From Pteria penguin (taxonomy: Eukaryota; Mollusca; Bivalvia; Pterioida; Pteriidae), in NCBI GenBank assembly GCA_035048485.1, contig CM068582.1:15666001-15730000 (forward strand): 64,000 bases of DNA, in the 5' to 3' direction. Numbering within the stretch: position 1 is the stretch's first letter; each line of letters opens with the position of its first letter. This document shows positions 58,376 to 64,000 of the stretch, piece by piece. The notes under the pieces were generated by a model. The model saw only the letters and a program-made list of their open reading frames with translations. It was not told where the DNA came from and searched no databases. Both the position numbers and the translations under genes were made by a program.

Positions 58376-59231
58376 CAAATCCAAATGTCCAGAGAGCTAT
58401 TGTCACACCCACGGCATAGTTGTCATAATCGTTGTTGCCGTCTGTAAGCAAAAAACTTTAACTTTGCTCATAACTTTTGAACCATTACAGACAGGGTTTT
58501 AATATTTCACATGTGAATTCCTTGTGCCAAAGGGGCAGGCGTGGTGTAGTGGTAAAGCGCTTGGCTTGCGGCGCCGACGATCCGGGTTCGATTCCTGGGT
58601 TGTGCCACTATGTTTAAGAGGTTGGTAACCTTCTGTTTCCATGTCACGATATAACTGAAATATTGTTGAAAGCGGCGTAAAACACCAATCAACCAACCTT
58701 GTGCCAAATTCTTGACCTTTAAGGTTGACCTACTTTATTTTAATAAAAACTTTAACCTTGGTCATATGTTATGGACAATAAGAGATAGGGCATAAATATC
58801 TCATGTGTGTATTCCTTGTGACAAGACCTTTCATTATGTATCAATATTTTTTATGTTTGGACCCTCACCTTGAAGATTGACCTACTTAGACAAAATTTTT
58901 AATATGTATCGTAACTTAAGAATCATTAGAGACAAACTTCAATATTTCACATGTGTATTCTTTGTGCCAAGACCTTTCATTGGGTACCATAATTTTTGAC
59001 CTTGTGACCTTTGCCTAGAAGTTTGACCTACTTTTAAAAAACTTTAATCTTGGTCATAACTTATGAACAGTAAGAGAGAGTGTGTATTCCTTGTGAAAAG
59101 ACATTTCATTACATATCAGAATTTTTTACATTTTGACCTTGACCTTGAAGATTGACCTGCTTACAAAAAACTTCTGCTATTTAAATTTGATGGCCACCAG
59201 TGAGCTCTGTTGTCTTCTGACAACTCTTGTT
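58376..59231 (-). mobile_element. Hairpin-ended element (family F), copy 2, interrupted by a SINE
   Basis: On the minus strand it starts AACAAGAGTTGTCAGAAGAC with a TTGTC-AGAA-GACAA hairpin. About five units follow with CACAAGGAATACACA, ATTGTTCATAAGTT and AGTAGGTCAA-type strings. The 3' end has GACGGCAACAACGATTATGA and GACAATAGCTCTC. The SINE at 58532-58696 sits inside. Confidence 0.7.
58520..58708 (+). mobile_element. tRNA-derived SINE with 12-bp target duplication
   Basis: The body spans 58532-58696. The head GGCGTGGTGTAGTGGTAAAG, followed by CCGGGTTCGATTCCTGGG, gives clear A and B boxes of a tRNA-type pol III promoter. The tail has AACTGAAATATTG, GCGGCGTAAAACACC and AATCAACCAACC. Both flanks carry CCTTGTGCCAAA (58520-58531 and 58697-58708), so the insertion is intact and fairly young. 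It is not a functional tRNA gene, since the cloverleaf acceptor ends do not pair properly. Confidence 0.9.
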
Positions 59232-59604
59232 TTTTACCATGTTTACAAAATTCTTGCTTGATTTTCAATAAATGTTCTAATGACCAACAGTGAAAATGAA
59301 ATATCGTCGTACTGACGGATAAGTCCGGATATACACTGGTCTGGTAAATAATCTTAAATTTCTGGACCGATTGTCCGGTGTTTTCCAGAAACGATGTACA
59401 TTTTGTTTTCAGGTATTTCATTTCAACCTGGCAACAAGCAAATACTGTTCTTGACTATATGTATGTGTGGTTTTTTTTTTAAACATTTTGTTAAAGGTGT
59501 TGATCAATTGTGGAGAAAAAAAGCTCATGTTGGTTGGATTCGATGTTTTATGTCGTTTTCAACAATTTCCGGTCGTATCACTACATAGAAGCAGTAAATA
59601 ACTA

Positions 59605-59692
59605 ACCACTGGTGCAATCCAGGAATCAAATTAAAACTGGATTGTCTGCTCCTCAAGCTTAGTGCTTTACCACTTAGCTACACCAAGTATTC
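59605..59692 (-). mobile_element. Degenerate tRNA-like SINE head
   Basis: The reverse strand reads GGTGTAGCTAAGTGGTAAAG (A-box-like), then TTTGATTCCTGGATTGCACC (B-box-like). It resembles the head of the SINE at 58532 with an added internal segment, but lacks a recognised tail. Confidence 0.55.
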
Positions 59693-59699
59693 TTTAAAG

Positions 59700-60690
59700 T
59701 AGATCAAGAAGATACCCACCTTTCAGAACCTTTATATTTAAATGAGCAGCATAGAGGAAAACCTAAGTGCATTAGAATGAGCATAAGGTTGATAAGCCCA
59801 GTGTGTTTTCGTTAAATTAGGAGATTTTAATTGAGTTTAAAGTCTTTGACTCAACATAGCTTGACCAAAATCTAATAATAGTCAGGTCCTAATGACTCAT
59901 TAGACATTTAGTGCATTTAATTTTAGTTTTCAATACTACATTCTACACATTCAATAAATGTATGTTCTGCTTTTCTACACAAGCATATGACACTCAGGTA
60001 TGCTATATAGGCCTGTATTTCCTCAGGCAGATGCCTTTACCATATATTAAATGAAGTAACCTTAGTGTGACTTGAATATAATCAATCTAACAGAATTAAA
60101 CAAAAGTAAATGAAAAGTCTTTCAATAAAATAGTGCTTTTCAGTGATTTTTTTTTTGTCAAAATCTTGCTCATATTTTCCTGATACATGTAATAATAAGA
60201 AAATTTACAGCATATTAAATTATATTCGAAATTGAAAATGCGAAATATTTTCCATTAAATTAATTCAATCGATATTACTATATGAGTCCATGTGCTTTAA
60301 TAGTATGATGATTGAAACAGTAAACGTAACTTTTGAAATATTCCCAAGAAAATGATGATATATATTTTTGAATTTGAAAACATAGCGTAATGGTTAGAGG
60401 CATAAAAGTCATTGTTTAAAAAAACCCAAGAAATCACTGTCATTGATTTTGAGTTTGTATGAGACAGCTTTAGAAGGACAAATGATTATATTAAATTAAT
60501 TCATTCTGTCATCTTTCTAAGATGCCATCAAATGTTTTAAAGTTGGCAAATGAAAATCAGGGTTAACAGGAAACAATACTGTGTTTTGTTTTGGTCTTAT
60601 TAACAATATAATGCATCATATAGAAACTGTGACTTACATGTACACTCTAGAGATGCACCTTATTGAACTTTAAAGGTATCGATGAGGAAT
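59700..60690. other. Upstream region of gene C
   Basis: AT-rich, no frame recognised. A possible acceptor (CACTCTAG) at about 60648 would make gene C exon 1 an internal exon with a 5' untranslated exon upstream, as proposed for gene A. Confidence 0.35.
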
Positions 60691-60698
60691 CTGTAACT

Positions 60699-60957
60699 AT
60701 GACATGCAGGATGTTGCCGTCTGCAGTGCTGGTTATGTTCCTGTGTGGTGCACTAACAGCTGTGCTAGGCTTGGATTCTTCTCTCACAGACTCCTGCTAT
60801 GACATCTATCAAACAGCTCTTGGAAACAAGAGTAACATCGACTTCAGCCAACCTATTGGTCAGCTGACATGCTCAGGCGGCACTGACTTCCACTGTTTGA
60901 TGGACGACAACCAGAGACAGATTGAACTCTGCATAGAAACTATCTTTATGGAACCTG
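60699..60957 (+). CDS. Gene C exon 1 (signal peptide, cysteines 1-4)
   Basis: The ATG at 60699 is chosen because upstream codons in frame lack ATG; the alternative is Met5 (60711). It encodes the signal peptide, then DSCYDIYQTALGNKSNIDFS, QPIGQLTCSGG, FHCLMDD and ELCIETIFMEP. The donor is GTAAGT. Confidence 0.8.
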
Positions 60958-63048
60958 GTAAGTAAAAAAATTATTGTTCCTTGTGGCTTTCACAAATATG
61001 TCGTGTTTCAAAGTGAATGAAAAATTGCTGAACTATTAATGTTTCAATAATTCAAGGCTTAAGTCATTGACAGTTGGTGCTGATTTATGGGTTAATAAAG
61101 ACATTAAAATTTAAATGATTAATGAAATTATTGATAGATAGATTCTGGTATTTATAGTTTTTATTCTGCATTGAAGTAAAGAAACACTAATTTAGAATTC
61201 AAATTTGTTTCTTCTTAAACAGTTTCAAATAACTAAACTTGATAAAGTAACAGTATTAATGCAAAATAATTGAAAAATTTAATTAAATTTATATCGTGTG
61301 CATCACAAGATAAGTCTGAGAATTAGTTTCTGTTGTCAAATCTACATGTAACATGGACAAAAACTGAGTTGACAAACAAGCAGAAAATGTAAATTATTGT
61401 GACCACTTTAAAAGAATCAAATTTTGCTACATATTTTTTAACACTCTATCTGCCAAAATTTCCTGATAATGGAAGATTCTGATATGGGGTAATTGTCCTT
61501 GATATATCAAAATATGAAGTTTGTCATCATTTTTGTAGGGCTTTGTCCAACCTTTATAAGCTATAATAGTAAAATCCACTACAAGAAGTGCAATATCAGC
61601 TCTCCAGGATGTCCTACACAAGCCTACCGATCACGCGACTTCTATGAGTGTAAGTATAAAACTGATTGAACAAGAAAAGTGACAAAGTCATGAAGGGCCA
61701 TGTATCTCGACCTTGATATATGACTCCAGATCAAAAAGCATATTTTTGTCATCATTGTGTATCTGTATGAGAAATATAAAATTTAGGTAAAAAGCTGTTC
61801 AAGTTATTGTGTCACAGTCAAATTTTGATGGAGAGGCAAATAGACGGACAGATTTCAAGAAATAAAATGGGATTCTTTAAAAAAAAAAATCAATAGATTT
61901 TCATCATCCCCTGTTCCAATTTTCAACCCCTGCTCCAATTCTTTTAATTTTTTTTTTTTATTTTTTGGAATTTGCTTTTGTGAAAATAGCGCCAACTCAA
62001 TTCTGGAAATTCTACAATTGTTTTTTTTTTTCAGACTTTGGATCCATAAGTCAAGTAAAACTGTGAAAGTTGATTAATATAAGTATTAAAAGTTTGCCTA
62101 ATCTAAAATTTAGTTGTATTCTATAAGCAGCTCTTCTTCAAGTTCTCGAGAATTAAATTAAAATCCAAATTTAAAATTCAGAAAGTTGAATGAGAATGTA
62201 GGAATTTATTTATTGTGGCTATATATATAGGTCATCTGCATGATTGCCAGAGCCTAATGATTTTCCTAAAACTAAGTAACTCTCCATATGTCAAGAAACA
62301 AGTTCCTTAGTTTGATGTCATTGCATTCTTGTGTTTTGTGTCCTTCCGATGTGACAATAAAAACCCTCAATGTCCCCTTTATCAAAAAAGCATTGGTACA
62401 TCAAAGAACCCTTTATGTCAGTTGTTCAAAACTTTAATCGTTAATAAGTTAGCCAGTGGTTAAAGTTTTAGAGACAATTTGATTTATAAGATTTATAAAT
62501 ACAGTATCTAAATTACATTACACTGCTGGTATCATTTGCAACAAATCAGTCTGGGTCTGTATCATATGTCAGGTCTTGCTAAGCATTACATCTGGAAGGT
62601 AAAAATATAGGTTATATGATCCTGTGTAATATTAAAAAAGAATTATTCCAACAATCTCTTAGAATTTTATAATCAAAGACATTTTAAGTCTTGTTCACTA
62701 CCATTTTTTTGTATCCAAGAATTAATTAATTGTTCCATCTTGATGTCTCTTTGAACTTAGCGATTATCAGTGCTTTACATAAATATCTTTAATAACTACC
62801 TGTCATTATTTCATCTGATTTTGGTCTTTCCTGGTTAATCTACTTCTTCATTTTTACATCTTTAGGTAAATAGAATGGTATCTTTCTGAGAGCTGAAGTT
62901 TTAATCTTCCATGTCTCCCTTATCTGTGTTAATTTCTTACAATGTAATTTTCATTCTTTGGGATTTACATGCAGTATTATTCGTTCTTTTTAATATGCTT
63001 TTTCAGATACTGACTGCTTGGATCAACTCTTACCACCAGTAGAAGAGT
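60699..63048 (+). CDS. Gene C: paralogue of gene A (ectodomain part, continues beyond window)
   Basis: Exons at 60699-60957, 61539-61649 and 63009-63048 join in consistent phase (1, 1, 2) with GT-AG junctions, giving 136 residues so far. The first about 24 residues (MTCRMLPSAVLVMFLCGALT…) are a signal peptide. Eight cysteines follow with spacings 24, 7, 11, 10, 14, 6 and 15, against 22, 9, 13, 10, 14, 7 and 15 in gene A. C-x-D-I-Y, F-S-x-P-I, H-C-L and E-P before exon 2 are shared. Glycosylation motifs NKS and NIS are present. A transmembrane exon and cytoplasmic domain should lie beyond 64000. If the last donor is not used, the protein ends as a secreted form a few residues later. It is transcribed divergently from gene A. 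Confidence 0.8.
61539..61649 (+). CDS. Gene C exon 2 (cysteines 5-7)
   Basis: A 111-bp exon with acceptor TTTTTGTAG and donor GTAAGT. It encodes LCPTFISYNSKIHYKKCNIS, then SPGCPTQAYRSRDFYE. The C-P, K-C-x, G-C-P and Y-x-S patterns match gene A exon 2. It is three bases shorter than in A, so phase is kept. Confidence 0.85.
61655..63000. other. Gene C intron 2
   Basis: It contains long T-runs and A-runs around 61880-62030 and no recognised repeat family. In contrast to gene A, the introns of gene C within the window look almost free of the hairpin-ended elements. Confidence 0.5.
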
Positions 63049-63052
63049 AAAT
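63009..63052 (+). CDS. Gene C exon 3 (cysteine 8)
   Basis: The acceptor is CTTTTTCAG. The likely donor GTAAAT at 63049 makes this exon exactly 40 bp, like gene A exon 3, encoding TDCLDQLLPPVE. Without splicing there is a stop at 63050-63052. The equal length and phase favour the spliced form. Confidence 0.6.
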
Positions 63053-63059
63053 ATACATA

Positions 63060-64000
63060 TATTATTCCAAATTATTAATATTATTGTATCTTTTGTACAC
63101 TTTTACCCGAAATTAAGGTTTCAACCAATTTTGGTAAAACAGTAGAGCTATAAGAAATTTAAGGTAGTAGTACTCTAATTCTCTACTTCCACTCAAAATG
63201 ACAGTGTTACCGGCAGATAATGATATGCTAATGATATACACATATTCAACAACTTTCGTAAAGCCTTTGCTGTGCCGACAGACTTACTTGAAAATTTCAG
63301 CTTCTGAATTTCAATTATCTTTTGGCATTTTCTTTCTACTTTCACTTTCAGTACTTCATTCTGAGTCATCTAATACTACAATGTTCAAATTAAAAGCTCA
63401 AAAATTAATTCATACAAAATTACAAATTTTTGGTCATCAAAGTTCTTTTTGTTAATTTCTAGTTTCATGTCCAATTTTATTCAAACAAATTCCAAAATGA
63501 CCGTCTCAAAAAGACCTTTTCAAAGTTTTATACATCGAGGTTTCTTGAAAAATGCAATTGATGAAATTCTGAATTGGAAATTCCCCAGTCAGACTATAGC
63601 CAACTTTGAATGTAATGTGATGTATTAGGTACCTATCTGTAGTTTAGTAAGAGTGTTACTAACTTAACCAGAGATTGTAGGTGCATAGTAGTTCAGTTGC
63701 ATTGCACTGGATTGAAATTCGGATCATCTGGATTTCTGGCTGGTGGTTCAGATTTCTGCAAGGTGAATTATCATCTTTTACTTCTGTTAACATTCAGGTG
63801 AGATAGGTGTAACCTGAGGTTCTGCGTCAAGGTATATCTTTACATGTAAATGATCCATCACTGCTTTGGATTTGTCTGTTATACACTATAGAGCTGCTAC
63901 CACCTTAAAACTGAACAATCTTAAAGTGGTATAAAACAATCCCAAAACTAATCCAGTCAACTCTCGATAAATCAAACAAGTAGGGCCCATGTAAAATAGT
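63060..64000. other. Presumed gene C intron 3
   Basis: A plus-strand frame at 63198-63455 contains a hydrophobic run (FGIFFLLSLSVLH) but has no matching acceptor and does not resemble gene A exon 4, so it was not joined. Confidence 0.35.

Noticed and set aside
58532..58615. A genuine tRNA gene
   Set aside because: A and B boxes are good, but the sequence continues into a SINE body and tail with a 12-bp target duplication, and the acceptor stem does not pair.
63198..63455. Transmembrane exon of gene C
   Set aside because: There is a hydrophobic run, but no good acceptor, the phase does not fit, and there is no resemblance to gene A exon 4.

Overview
The window looks like nuclear DNA of a eukaryote, most likely a bivalve or other marine mollusc. 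It is AT-rich, has short exons separated by long introns, and is packed with degraded LINEs, tRNA-derived SINEs, microsatellites and many short non-autonomous elements. Several of these carry AGGTCA-type tandem cores, a style I associate with bivalve genomes. The mollusc assignment is inference. No bacterial genes, CRISPR arrays, rRNAs or intact tRNA genes were seen, and most open frames are chance or repeat-derived.

The important content is a small gene family that I assembled from splice sites and reading phase. Gene A (minus strand, about 46.1 to 30.4 kb) has consistent phase across all seven proposed exons. It encodes a signal peptide, an eight-cysteine ectodomain of about 130 residues, one transmembrane helix, a short juxtamembrane linker, and a cytoplasmic domain resembling the nSTAND3 (novel STAND NTPase 3) family. 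The Walker A lysine is replaced by methionine and the Walker B acidic pair is missing. Gene C (plus strand, from 60.7 kb) is a divergently oriented paralogue. Its first three exons encode a signal peptide and all eight cysteines, and it runs off the right edge. Copy B (minus strand, 9.6 to 6.9 kb) is a decayed paralogue with an open but cysteine-altered exon 2 and a frameshifted nSTAND exon. Together they suggest a membrane-receptor family turning over by duplication and decay.

Layout: 0.1-0.7 kb, LTR-retrotransposon remnant; 1.4-5.4 kb, two broken LINE reverse transcriptases with small palindromic or MITE insertions; 5.8-9.6 kb, old repeats and copy B; 10-16 kb, repeats and a 46-bp minisatellite; 17.3-30.0 kb, three long copies of one hairpin-ended element, with a SINE and other repeats; 30.4-46.1 kb, gene A with introns full of repeats; 46.8-49.2 kb, two more hairpin elements; 49.8-53.3 kb, LINE fragments; 55.2-57.7 kb, an inverted fourth full copy of the large element; 58.3-59.7 kb, a repeat with an inserted SINE; 60.7 kb to the end, gene C.

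A second theme is a set of element families that differ in sequence but share a layout. The 5' end is usually AACAAGAG followed by a small hairpin. A tandem core of roughly 120-150 bp units and a GACGGACAGAC-rich stretch usually follow, and the 3' end is a second hairpin running into A-rich sequence. They fill the introns of gene A and make up much of the window. All calls come from reading the sequence by eye; no database search was possible.
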